33,983 bases of DNA. It comes from Enterobacter sp. GTDB taxonomy: Bacteria > Pseudomonadota > Gammaproteobacteria > Enterobacterales > Enterobacteriaceae. Positions 1 to 7,131 of this stretch are shown piece by piece (position 1 is the first letter of the stretch; every line of letters starts with the position of its first letter). The stretch spans positions 1 through 33,983 of the forward strand of contig JALCNW010000048.1 of assembly GCA_022649305.1 (NCBI GenBank), read 5' to 3'. The notes under the pieces are model-generated. The model was not told the DNA's origin and searched no databases. It worked only from the letters and a program-made list of their open reading frames with translations. The position numbers and the translations under genes are program-made.

Positions 1-2631
1 CTTGAAGATACGGGCTGCCGGGTTTGAGATAACGTTCGGGTGCAGCGGGTTGGTGCCCAGCGGCGTTTCAAACGGTTCGTAGTGTTCCGGGAACGGACCT
101 TCCGCCATCTTATCAATAGCAAACAAACGGCCCATGCCTTCTGGCTGCATGATAAACGGCCCCACGTCGCTGCCTGGTGCGGCAGTGCTGTAGTCCGGAA
201 TATCCACGCCGCCCCACTTCGCGCCGTCCCATTTCAGGAGCTGACGCTTCGGATCCCACGGTTTACCCTGCGGGTCTGCGGAAGCACGGTTATAGAGAAT
301 GCGGCGGTTGAGCGGCCACGCCCATGCCCAGCCCAGCGTATTGCCAAGGCCCGACGGGTCGGCGTTATCGCGGTTGGCCATCTGGTTGCCTTTCGGCGTC
401 CAGCTTCCGGCGAAGATCCAGCAGCCGCTGGAGGTCGAGCCATCGTCGCGCAGATGCGCAAAGGTGCTCAACTGCTCGCCTTTATTCGCCAGTACGGTGC
501 CAGTGGCCGGATCGATAACATCCGCCAGCGCTTTACCGTTGCTCTCCATTGCCACTTCTTCTGGCGCAGGGTTTTCCGGCGTCGAATAGTTCCAGGTCAT
601 ATTCAGAACCGGTTCCGGGTTCGCGCCGCCTTCTGCTGCATACATCTTACGCATGCGTAAGAAGATACCGGCCAGAATCTCACCGTCGTTCATGGCGATG
701 CCCGGGGCGTCCGCGCCTTTCCAGTGCCACTGCAACCAGCGTCCCGAGTTGACGATAGAACCGTTCTCTTCGGCGAAGCAGGTCGATGGCAGACGGAACA
801 CTTCTGTCTGAATCTTCGATGGATCGACATCGTTCGATTCACCGTGGTTCTGCCAGAAGGTCGCGGTTTCGGTGTTGAGCGGGTCAATCGTTACCAGGAA
901 CTTCAGTTTGGAAAGCGACTCCACCACTTTGTTTTTGTTCGGGAACGAGGCGACCGGGTTAAAGCCCTGGCACAGATAGCCGTTCACTTTGCCCTGGTGC
1001 ATCATCTCGAAGTATTGCAGGACGTCATAACCCTTGTCCCACTTCGGCAACCAGTCAAAGCCCCAGCTATTATCAGCCGTTGCTTTATCGCCATAGAAGG
1101 CCTTCATCATTGAGACAAAGAATTTCGGGTAGTTGCCCCAGTAGTTCACCTGGCCTTCCAGCAGCGGTTTTGGCGTGTTGGCGGTCAGATAGGTCTGGAG
1201 GTCGGTCTGTTTTTCGTTTGGCAGCGTCATGTAGCCGGTCAGGCTTTGTGACAGCAGGCCAATATCGGTCAGACCCTGAATATTGGAGTGACCGCGCAGG
1301 GCATTCACGCCGCCGCCTGCCATGCCCATATTGCCGAGCAGCAGCTGAATCATCGCCATGGTACGGATGTTCTGCGCCCCGACGGAGTGCTGTGTCCAGC
1401 CGAGCGCATACAGGAACGACGCCGTTTTGTCGTTGACGCTGGTCTCGGCGATGTATTCGCACACTTTCAGGAAGTCGGCTTTTGGCGTACCGCAGATGTT
1501 CTCGACCACGTCCGGCGTGTAGCGGGAAACGTGCTCTTTCAGCAGATTCCACACGCAGCGCGGATGAGTCAGCGTGGTATCGCGCTTCGCAAAGCCTTTT
1601 TCGTCCAGCTCGTAGTTCCAGCTGGTTTTATCGTATTTGCGTTTATCGGCGTCGTAACCGCTGAACAGGCCATCTTCAAAGCCATAATCTTCACGCACGA
1701 TCAGGCTGGCGTTGGTGTAGGCCTCGGCGTACTCGCGGTTGTATTTTTCGTTGGTGAGCAGGTACAGCAATACGCCCGACAGGAAGGTAATGTCAGTACC
1801 GGAACGAATTGGGGTATAGAAATCCGCCACCGACGCGGTACGCGTGAAGCGGGGATCGATAACAATCAGTTTTGCGCCGTTGTGGATTTTGGCTTCCATC
1901 GCCCAGCGGAACCCGACAGGGTGCGCTTCAGCGGCGTTACCGCCCATCACCACGATAAGGTTGGCGTTCTTGATATCGACCCAGTGGTTGGTCATCGCAC
2001 CGCGACCAAATGTTGGAGCAAGACTTGCTACCGTTGGTCCGTGTCAGACGCGCGCCTGGTTGTCGACTGCGAGCATGCCGAGTGCACGCGTAAATTTCTG
2101 GGTTAAATAGCCGGTTTCGTTGCTGGAGGCCGAAGCGCACAGCATGCCGGTGGAGAGCCAGCGGTTGACCGTCACGCCGTCAGCATTCTGCGGCATAAAG
2201 TTGGCATCGCGGTCTTCTTTCATGAGCTTAGCGATGCGGTCAAACGCCTGTTCCCAGGTAATCTGCTGCCATTTATCAGAGCCTGGCGCGCGGTATTCAG
2301 GGAATTTCAGACGGCTTTCAGAGTGGATAAAGTCCACCAGACCTGCGCCTTTCGGGCACAATGCGCCACGGTTGACCGGATGATCCGGGTCACCTTCGAT
2401 ATGGAAGATAGATGCTTTGGCGTTTTTCGCACCGTCGCCGAGGCTATACATCAACAGCCCACAACCGACAGAGCAGTACGTACAGGTATTACGGGTTTCG
2501 CGGGTGCGCAGCAGTTTGTACTGCCGTGTTTCCGCCAGCGCTACGCCTGGGGCAAAGCCCAGTGCCGCTACCGTGGTGCCTGCCATACCGCCAGCGCAGA
2601 TCTTAAAGAACTGCCTTCTGCTGACCTGCAT
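1..2631 (-). CDS. fdoG: Formate dehydrogenase-O major subunit, selenoprotein (3' end outside window)
   Basis: Catalytic molybdopterin/selenocysteine subunit of the aerobic, membrane-bound, periplasm-facing formate dehydrogenase-O, which oxidises formate to CO2 and passes electrons to quinone through FdoH/FdoI (beyond the window). The ATG is at 2629-2631. A twin-arginine signal (SRRQFFK, residues 4-10) precedes a likely cleavage after ALA at 31-33. Cysteines C50, C53, C57 and C92 form the 4Fe-4S motif. The frame has a TGA at codon 196 (2044-2046) and continues open in the same frame to base 1, reading PLGTNPLHPNVISNPAARIF at the edge, as I recall for E. coli FdoG. The TGA is therefore selenocysteine, not a nonsense mutation. 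877 codons are present of about 1016, so roughly 140 C-terminal residues are missing. FdnG is a close paralogue; adjacency to fdhD decides for FdoG. Confidence 0.96.
2000..2046 (-). promoter_or_regulatory. Selenocysteine UGA codon and bacterial SECIS hairpin of fdoG
   Basis: TGA at 2044-2046 (minus strand) is the Sec196 codon. Immediately 3' in the mRNA, GGTAGCAAGTCTTGCTCC (2015-2032) can fold into the apical stem with an AGUCU-type loop, the position and loop type recognised by SelB in fdnG/fdhF messages. The codon and flank (V-U-H-G-P) are conserved in formate dehydrogenases. The outer boundary of the hairpin is approximate. Confidence 0.85.
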
Positions 2632-3013
2632 GGGTCACTCCTTGTTTCTGTTCGACATTGCTAAGAAGTTTTTTCTTTACGATCGTGAATTCACCGCAAA
2701 GATGGAAATTTGATCTATTCCCTCAATTCCGCGAGGGGTATGTTCAGAATACCACAATGTCGGTAAGCCTGTTCCAACGGGGTTAAAACAAAGTGAACGT
2801 ATTATCACTATGATGATTATAAAGTGTGATATTGATCACGTTTTACCGCCTTCATGTTGCGAGGGTGTATCAGCGCTTCGGTTGTGCCACTCCGGAATAG
2901 GTAGGTAAAATTGAAGAGTATGGGAGACCAAAAGTTGATCCATACTATGCGCGAGGCCCGCGGTTTGTGATGCAATAGCGGGCTTACCACTGTGGTTGCT
3001 CAGGAATACCGTT
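2632..3013. promoter_or_regulatory. Divergent fdoG/fdhD control region with a CRP-type palindrome
   Basis: This 382-base gap holds no convincing ORF. The clearest site is TGTGA-N6-TCACG at 2825-2840, an almost perfect CRP-class palindrome, about 175 bases before fdhD and 195 before fdoG, so it could serve either gene. The fdoG ribosome-binding site (AAGGAG on the minus strand, near 2639-2644) is strong. I could not fix the -35/-10 boxes with confidence. Confidence 0.55.
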
Positions 3014-3850
3014 GTGTCTAAACAAAATTGTGATACCCGCTCGTCTTCGTTGCCTGTGGGCATTGTGGAACTGTCGGTACACAGACCTCCTCATATTACC
3101 CACTCCACGCCCGATTTCGTGGCAGCGGAAGTCCCCGTTGCGCTGGTTTACAACGGTATTTCTCACGTAGTGATGATGGCGTCGCCTAAAGATCTCGAAC
3201 TGTTCGCCATCGGCTTTTCGCTCTCCGAGGGAATTATTGAGCAGCCGCAGGATATTTACAGCATGGACGTGGTGCCGGTCTGTAATGGCCTGGAAGTGCA
3301 AATCGAGCTTTCCAGCCGCCGCTTTATGGGGCTTAAAGAACGCCGCCGAGCGCTGGCAGGGCGCACGGGCTGCGGCGTCTGTGGCGTAGAGCAACTCAAT
3401 GATATCGGTAAGCCCATTATCCCGTTGCCGTTTACTCAAACGTTCAATCTTAACCATCTGGACCACGCCCTTGAGCATCTCAATGACGTCCAGCCTATTG
3501 GGCAGCTGAGCGGATGTACCCACGCTGCTGCCTGGGTGCTTCCATCCGGTGACATTGCGGGTGGGCATGAAGATGTGGGCCGCCACGTCGCGCTGGATAA
3601 ACTGCTGGGCCGTCGCGCCGGAGAAAGCGAGGCATGGCATCAGGGTGCGGCGCTGGTATCCAGCCGGGCGAGCTATGAGATGGTGCAAAAGGCCGCGATG
3701 TGCGGTGTGGAAATCCTCTTCGCGGTATCAGCGGCGACCACGCTGGCGGTTGAGGTGGCGCAGCGCTGTAACCTGACGCTGGTGGGCTTCTGTAAGCCAG
3801 GCAGAGCGACCGTCTATACGCATTCTCAGCGCATCATTATTAATCAGTAA
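3014..3850 (+). CDS. fdhD: FdhD sulfurtransferase for formate dehydrogenase maturation
   Basis: Transfers sulfur from the IscS desulfurase to the molybdenum cofactor of formate dehydrogenases, a step needed for their activity. The protein carries the GRTGCGVCG motif (C120 and C123 here), matching the sulfur-relay Cys pair of E. coli FdhD (C121/C124), and the conserved [13 protein letters not shown] and [11 protein letters not shown] blocks. I choose GTG 3014 as start: AGGAA at 3002-3006 sits 7 bases upstream and it gives 278 aa, the usual length. A TTG at 2996 in the same frame has no comparable site. Divergent to its client fdoG, as in E. coli. The first 35 or so residues are unlike E. coli, typical for this variable N-terminus. 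Confidence 0.95.
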   Translation: MSKQNCDTRSSSLPVGIVELSVHRPPHITHSTPDFVAAEVPVALVYNGISHVVMMASPKDLELFAIGFSLSEGIIEQPQDIYSMDVVPVCNGLEVQIELSSRRFMGLKERRRALAGRTGCGVCGVEQLNDIGKPIIPLPFTQTFNLNHLDHALEHLNDVQPIGQLSGCTHAAAWVLPSGDIAGGHEDVGRHVALDKLLGRRAGESEAWHQGAALVSSRASYEMVQKAAMCGVEILFAVSAATTLAVEVAQRCNLTLVGFCKPGRATVYTHSQRIIINQ

Positions 3851-3964
3851 ATTTGAATAACTTTAGCAAATCCTTCCGCTTTTAGTTGTCGGTGATGAGG
3901 TCTATTATTTATCACATCAAGGCAAAACGCCTTATATAAACAACTAAACAACAGGATTTATACC

Positions 3965-4177
3965 ATGAAAAACATCAAAACTTTTGTCGCAGTTATCGCT
4001 CTGGCTACTTCTTTCGGTTCATTCGCTGCTCAGTCTGTCACCGCAACCGCCTCGACCCTTGATGGCGCAGAAGCGAAAATCGCCGCTCAGGCACAAGAAG
4101 CAGGCGCATCGTCTTACAAAATTACTCAGGCATTTACCGGTAACCAGGTACACATGACCGCTGAACTGAACAAATAA
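3965..4177 (+). CDS. Small secreted DUF1471 (YhcN/BhsA-type) protein
   Basis: A 70-aa protein with a Sec signal (MKNIK, hydrophobic 6-17, likely cut after FAA at 20-22), leaving a mature peptide of about 48 aa. The mature part, with TLDGAEAKIAAQAQEAGASSYKI then the strand TGNQVHMTAEL, fits the DUF1471 fold found in periplasmic stress/biofilm proteins such as BhsA, McbA and YhcN. The exact function is unknown. AGGA at 3952-3955 lies 9 bases before the ATG. It sits where E. coli carries yiiG and is followed by a strong hairpin, so it is probably a single-gene transcript. Low cysteine and Lys/Gln-rich composition agree with a periplasmic location. Confidence 0.85.
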   Translation: MKNIKTFVAVIALATSFGSFAAQSVTATASTLDGAEAKIAAQAQEAGASSYKITQAFTGNQVHMTAELNK

Positions 4178-4189
4178 GTCGTGTAGCCA

Positions 4190-4218
4190 CTGTCCCTCGC
4201 TCTTCGGAGCAGGGACAG
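4190..4218 (+). terminator. Hairpin terminator after the DUF1471 gene
   Basis: CTGTCCCT and AGGGACAG pair, enclosing an inner GCTC-TTCG-GAGC stem with a C(UUCG)G-type tetraloop and one bulged C. It begins 12 bases after the stop. The following GTTCTTAT is only weakly T-rich, so termination efficiency is uncertain. Confidence 0.6.
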
Positions 4219-4222
4219 GTTC

Positions 4223-4375
4223 TTATCGCAGTAGCGCAATAAACTCCCCGTAGTGCTTCAGTTTCTCTATCGTCTCCGGCGAATGGCGGCTCAACACGCT
4301 GGCCAGAAAGCTAAATATCTTTAATTCCTGCCGATTTGCCGCGCTGGCGCAGGCCATCAGCACATGCCTGCTATT
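4223..4375 (-). pseudogene. Relic of the 3' end of an frvR-like PTS EIIA-domain regulator
   Basis: An open stretch of about 50 codons on the minus strand reads (N S R H) V L M A C A S A A N R Q E L K I F..., continuing LASVLSRHSPETIEKLKHYG and ending EFIALLR-stop. It resembles the last strand and helices of a mannitol/fructose-type EIIA domain, which ends BglG-type regulators such as FrvR. It has no start with a ribosome-binding site, and an in-frame TAA (4376-4378) follows directly after the azlD stop (4379-4381). In E. coli the 3' end of minus-strand frvR lies at the corresponding place, between fdhD/yiiG and rhaM. I infer a deletion scar of frvABXR. The resemblance was judged by eye. Confidence 0.45.
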
Positions 4376-4378
4376 TTA

Positions 4379-4702
4379 TCAATGCAAACCCGCCAGCCGC
4401 AGCAGCGCCGTGACGATAGCGGCGGCGAAGATCACCACGATAAGCGGCATCTTGCGCCAGGCCAAAAACACCGCAAACGACACGCCCAGCACGCGCGCCA
4501 TGCCGGCAAAATGCTCGCCTTCGTAGAACGTCGTCGCCAGCGCCACGGAAAATAGCAGCACCGTGGCGGCATCGGAAAGCAGCGCCTGAGAACGCTCCGA
4601 CAGTGCCAGTCGATTCCCCAACTTTGCTCCGCCGAGGCGCATCAGGTACGTTCCCGCCGATAAAATGGCGATACCGAGGATAAAAAAGGTCATGTTTTCC
4701 AT
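4379..4702 (-). CDS. AzlD-family branched-chain amino-acid exporter small subunit
   Basis: A 107-aa, very hydrophobic protein with about four membrane helices, of the AzlD/YgaH/BrnE family, the small partner of AzlC-type exporters. Family features are the N-terminal ILGIAILSAGTYLMRLGG segment and the C-terminal AAIVTALLRLAG helix. Its ATG overlaps the azlC stop by one base (TAATG), so the pair is translationally coupled. The likely role is inner-membrane export of branched-chain or other small hydrophobic amino acids, but the substrate cannot be read from sequence. This is not the ygaZH locus of E. coli, which lies elsewhere, so it is a paralogue or an acquired pair. Confidence 0.85.
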   Translation of the reverse strand: MENMTFFILGIAILSAGTYLMRLGGAKLGNRLALSERSQALLSDAATVLLFSVALATTFYEGEHFAGMARVLGVSFAVFLAWRKMPLIVVIFAAAIVTALLRLAGLH

Positions 4703-5361
4703 TATTTCTTCCTTGCGGCAAGGCCGAGTAAAGAAAGCAGAACCGGCAGGCCGACGGGGGCAAACGGCACGGCGGCCAGCGACAGCGCTGCGCCGCTACA
4801 GGCGCGGATAAGCGTGGTGCGGTTCTTAAACGCCGGGACGACCAGCGCCAGCAAGATGGCGGGGAATACCGCGTCCAGGCCGATGGTTTCCGGCGCAGGC
4901 AACAGCTTGCCGACGCCCGCGCCCAGCAGCGTACCAAGCGGCCAGACGATGGCGACGCCCAGCCCGCACAGCCAGTAGGCGGCTTTGCGCTGCTCAGGCG
5001 TTTTTTGCGACAGGCCAAACACCACGCTCTCGTCGTTCATGATGTGGCAGCCCAGAAAGCTCAATCCGCGCTTGCCGACCAGTTCACGCACCGTTACGCC
5101 AAACGGAACGTGTCGTGCGTTGACCAGTAAACCTGCGGCGGCAGCGGCAAGCGGATTCCCGCCGCTGGCGACAATACCGATAAACATAAATTCGGACGCG
5201 CCCGCCAGCACCGTTATCGAGAGCACAAACGGCACCCAGATAGGGAAGCCATACGCCATCGCCAACGAGCCGTAAGACACGCCAACAACACCTACCGCCA
5301 GGCATACCAGAACAATCGCTTTTATCGTGTCGCCTTTCAGGCAGGAGAAATAATGCTTCAT
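4702..5361 (-). CDS. AzlC-family branched-chain amino-acid exporter large subunit
   Basis: A 219-aa inner-membrane protein of the AzlC/YgaZ/BrnF family. Diagnostic parts are GVVGVSYGSLA near residue 25, LAGASEFMFIG near 52-62, NARHVPFG near 81-88 and the FPAILLALVVPAF helix near 165-177. With AzlD it forms a two-component exporter for branched-chain amino acids or analogues. The ATG (5359-5361) follows an AGGAGAAATA-type leader on the minus strand. It is divergent from the XRE-cupin gene across a 101-base gap containing inverted repeats, the usual arrangement for a transporter under the neighbouring regulator. Confidence 0.88.
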   Translation of the reverse strand: MKHYFSCLKGDTIKAIVLVCLAVGVVGVSYGSLAMAYGFPIWVPFVLSITVLAGASEFMFIGIVASGGNPLAAAAAGLLVNARHVPFGVTVRELVGKRGLSFLGCHIMNDESVVFGLSQKTPEQRKAAYWLCGLGVAIVWPLGTLLGAGVGKLLPAPETIGLDAVFPAILLALVVPAFKNRTTLIRACSGAALSLAAVPFAPVGLPVLLSLLGLAARKK

Positions 5362-5462
5362 ACAATTTTAGCCATATCGAACGAGTTTCCATTATAATGA
5401 ACGCATCAATATCGTTTTACAAGATGAACGATTCGTTCGATTTATAGAACAGAGGCCGTTTT
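5362..5462. promoter_or_regulatory. Divergent azlC/XRE-cupin promoter with a GAACGA/TCGTTC operator
   Basis: GAACGA-T-TCGTTC (5426-5438) is a 13-base inverted repeat just upstream of the regulator gene. A second half-site, CGAACGA (5378-5384), is the exact reverse complement of TCGTTCG at 5433-5439. Between them lies ATTATAAT (5391-5398), a self-complementary -10-like box that could serve either strand. I infer these are binding sites of the adjacent XRE-cupin protein acting on both directions. Confidence 0.6.
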
Positions 5463-6011
5463 ATGACGCAGCCAATTAGCGTGATCGCCAAAAGTCTGGT
5501 GCGTGAACGTATGCGGACCGGGCTTTCACTGGCGGAAATCGCGCGCCGTGCCGGAATAGCAAAATCAACGCTCTCTCAACTGGAGTCCGGAAACGGTAAT
5601 CCTAGCCTGGAAACGCTGTGGTCGTTGTGCGTGGCGCTGGGCATTCCGTTCGCCCGCCTGCTTGAGCCGCAGCAGCCGACGACGCAGGTGATTCGCCGTG
5701 GCGAAGGGACAAAAGTGACCGCCGAGCATGCCCATTATCAGGCCATTTTGCTGGCAACGTGCCCACCGGGCGCGCGACGCGATATCTATATGCTGATGGC
5801 CCAGCCGGGCGCGGACCGTATTTCTCAGCCACATCCACCGGGGTCGGTTGAGCACATTATTATTACCCAGGGCCGGGCGCTGGTGGGCCTGACCGATGCG
5901 CCGGAAGCGCTAGGTGAAGGGGATTACATCTGCTATCCCGCAGACCAGCCGCACCTTTTCAAAGCCCTTGAGCCAGACACGTACGCGCTGATGGTGGCGG
6001 AACAAAACTAA
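5463..6011 (+). CDS. XRE-family HTH transcriptional regulator with C-terminal cupin domain
   Basis: A 182-aa protein. Residues 7-67 form a Cro/CI-type helix-turn-helix (LSLAEIARRAGIAKSTLSQ, then the typical ESGNGNPSLETLW). Residues about 118-175 form a small beta-barrel cupin (HPPGSVEHIIITQGRALVG, then GEGDYICYPADQPHLFKAL), probably the effector-binding domain. Such proteins usually repress an adjacent transporter or catabolic gene. Here the divergent neighbour is the AzlCD exporter, so local control of amino-acid export is the best inference. It ends 20 bases before the LacI-type gene on the same strand, so some read-through into the raf-like region is possible. The effector is unknown. Confidence 0.88.
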   Translation: MTQPISVIAKSLVRERMRTGLSLAEIARRAGIAKSTLSQLESGNGNPSLETLWSLCVALGIPFARLLEPQQPTTQVIRRGEGTKVTAEHAHYQAILLATCPPGARRDIYMLMAQPGADRISQPHPPGSVEHIIITQGRALVGLTDAPEALGEGDYICYPADQPHLFKALEPDTYALMVAEQN

Positions 6012-6031
6012 ACAGCAGGACACGGAAAATC

Positions 6032-7027
6032 ATGTCGCTTAAAGCCATTGCCAAAGAACTGGGGTTGTCCGTTACCACCGTCAGCCGCGCCCTTAACGGA
6101 TATGACGACGTCTCCAGCGACACGCGCGCGCGCGTCGAAGCCGAAGCGCAGCGCCGTGGCTATCGTCCCAATACCTTTGCTCGTCGTCTGAAGATGGGCA
6201 AAATCGACGCCGTCGGGCTGGTCTTCCCGGTGCATCCTGTTCCGCTCAATAACAGCGTTTTTATGGACATGGTCGGCGAAATTAGCCACGAACTGGCGCG
6301 ACATGAGATTGACCTGCTGCTGATCGCCGACGACGATTTGGCAGACAAACACAGCTATATGCGCATGGTGCAAAGCCGTCGCGTTGATGCGCTGATCGTG
6401 GCGCATACGCTTGACCACGATCCGCGCCTGACGCAATTGCAGGCCGTGAATTTCCCTTTCCTTGCGCTGGGCCGCAGCCAATTACCGCAACCTTACGCGT
6501 GGTTTGATTTTGATAACTACGCCGGGACGTATCAGGCGACGCGCTGGCTGATTGAAAAAGGCCATCAGCGGATAGCGTTGCTCGGCGAGAGCAATAATCA
6601 AGCCTTCATTACCCAGCGTCGACAGGGCTATCTGGATGCGTTGCGCGAGTCGGGCTTATCCAGCGAATGGCTACGCGCCATGCCGCCGTCACGCCGCGTG
6701 GGTTACGCCACGACTCACGAACTGCTCTCTCTTGAAATACCGCCGACCGCCATCATCACCGACTGCAACACCCACGGCGACGGGGCTGCGATGGCACTGG
6801 CGCAGCTTGGGCGTTTACACGGCGATAACGCCGTCGCGCTGGTGGTTTACGACGGACTGCCGCAGGACAGCATCGTGGATGCCGACGTGGCCTCGGTTAT
6901 CCAGTCCACCCGTCAGGGCGTGGGCAAACAGATTGCCGATATGGTGCGCCAGCTGATCAACGGCGACGACGTGTCTCAGCTTCAGGTGCTGTGGCAACCG
7001 GAATTCTCACCGGGCAAAATGGCCTAA
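6032..7027 (+). CDS. LacI-family repressor of the alpha-galactoside genes (RafR-like)
   Basis: A 331-aa LacI/GalR-family protein. The helix-turn-helix is residues 3-22 (LKAIAKELGLSVTTVSRALN), the hinge region about 45-60, and the rest is a periplasmic-binding-protein-like effector domain (AVGLVFPV, DLLLIADDD, VDALIVAHT, then ITDCNTHGDGAAMALAQLG). It lies 104 bases upstream of the alpha-galactosidase gene on the same strand, and the gap holds two LacI-type palindromes. This is the layout of rafR-rafA-rafB on the E. coli raffinose plasmid. The likely inducer is an alpha-galactoside such as melibiose or raffinose, by inference. The start is supported by HTH position; the ribosome-binding site (ACGGAAA) is weak. 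Confidence 0.88.
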   Translation: MSLKAIAKELGLSVTTVSRALNGYDDVSSDTRARVEAEAQRRGYRPNTFARRLKMGKIDAVGLVFPVHPVPLNNSVFMDMVGEISHELARHEIDLLLIADDDLADKHSYMRMVQSRRVDALIVAHTLDHDPRLTQLQAVNFPFLALGRSQLPQPYAWFDFDNYAGTYQATRWLIEKGHQRIALLGESNNQAFITQRRQGYLDALRESGLSSEWLRAMPPSRRVGYATTHELLSLEIPPTAIITDCNTHGDGAAMALAQLGRLHGDNAVALVVYDGLPQDSIVDADVASVIQSTRQGVGKQIADMVRQLINGDDVSQLQVLWQPEFSPGKMA

Positions 7028-7057
7028 ATTTCCTAAAAATTCCCGATCCGATCACAG

Positions 7058-7096
7058 ATCCGAAACGTTTTGGTTTGTATCCGAAACGTTTCGGAT
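7058..7096 (+). promoter_or_regulatory. Twin LacI-type operators of the alpha-galactoside operon
   Basis: Two 18-base palindromes: O1 at 7058-7075 has core CCGAAACGTTTTGG, and O2 at 7079-7096 is the perfect palindrome ATCCGAAACGTTTCGGAT. They are separated by 3 bases, so their centres are 21 bases apart, two helical turns. The plasmid raf operon of E. coli is described as having twin operators around its -35 box; a weak -35 candidate, TTGTAT (7075-7080), falls between the two. I saw no good -10 or CRP site. Confidence 0.8.
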
Positions 7097-7131
7097 CAAC
7101 ACTCAGGACATCTGATGACAGGAGATGTCCG

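Noticed and set aside
2044..2046. Apparent premature stop or broken fdoG
   Set aside because: The frame continues open for 681 more codons with FdoG sequence, and the TGA is at the known Sec196 position with a SECIS hairpin.
1288..2106. 272-aa plus-strand ORF antisense to fdoG
   Set aside because: It is a shadow of the high-GC coding frame; no ribosome-binding site or recognisable domain, and fdoG is certain.
2984..3688. 234-aa minus-strand ORF over fdhD
   Set aside because: Antisense shadow; fdhD has conserved motifs and a clear start.
6991..7131. N-terminal extension of the alpha-galactosidase
   Set aside because: It overlaps the repressor 3' end and both operators; ATG 7132 has a ribosome-binding site and fits the family length.
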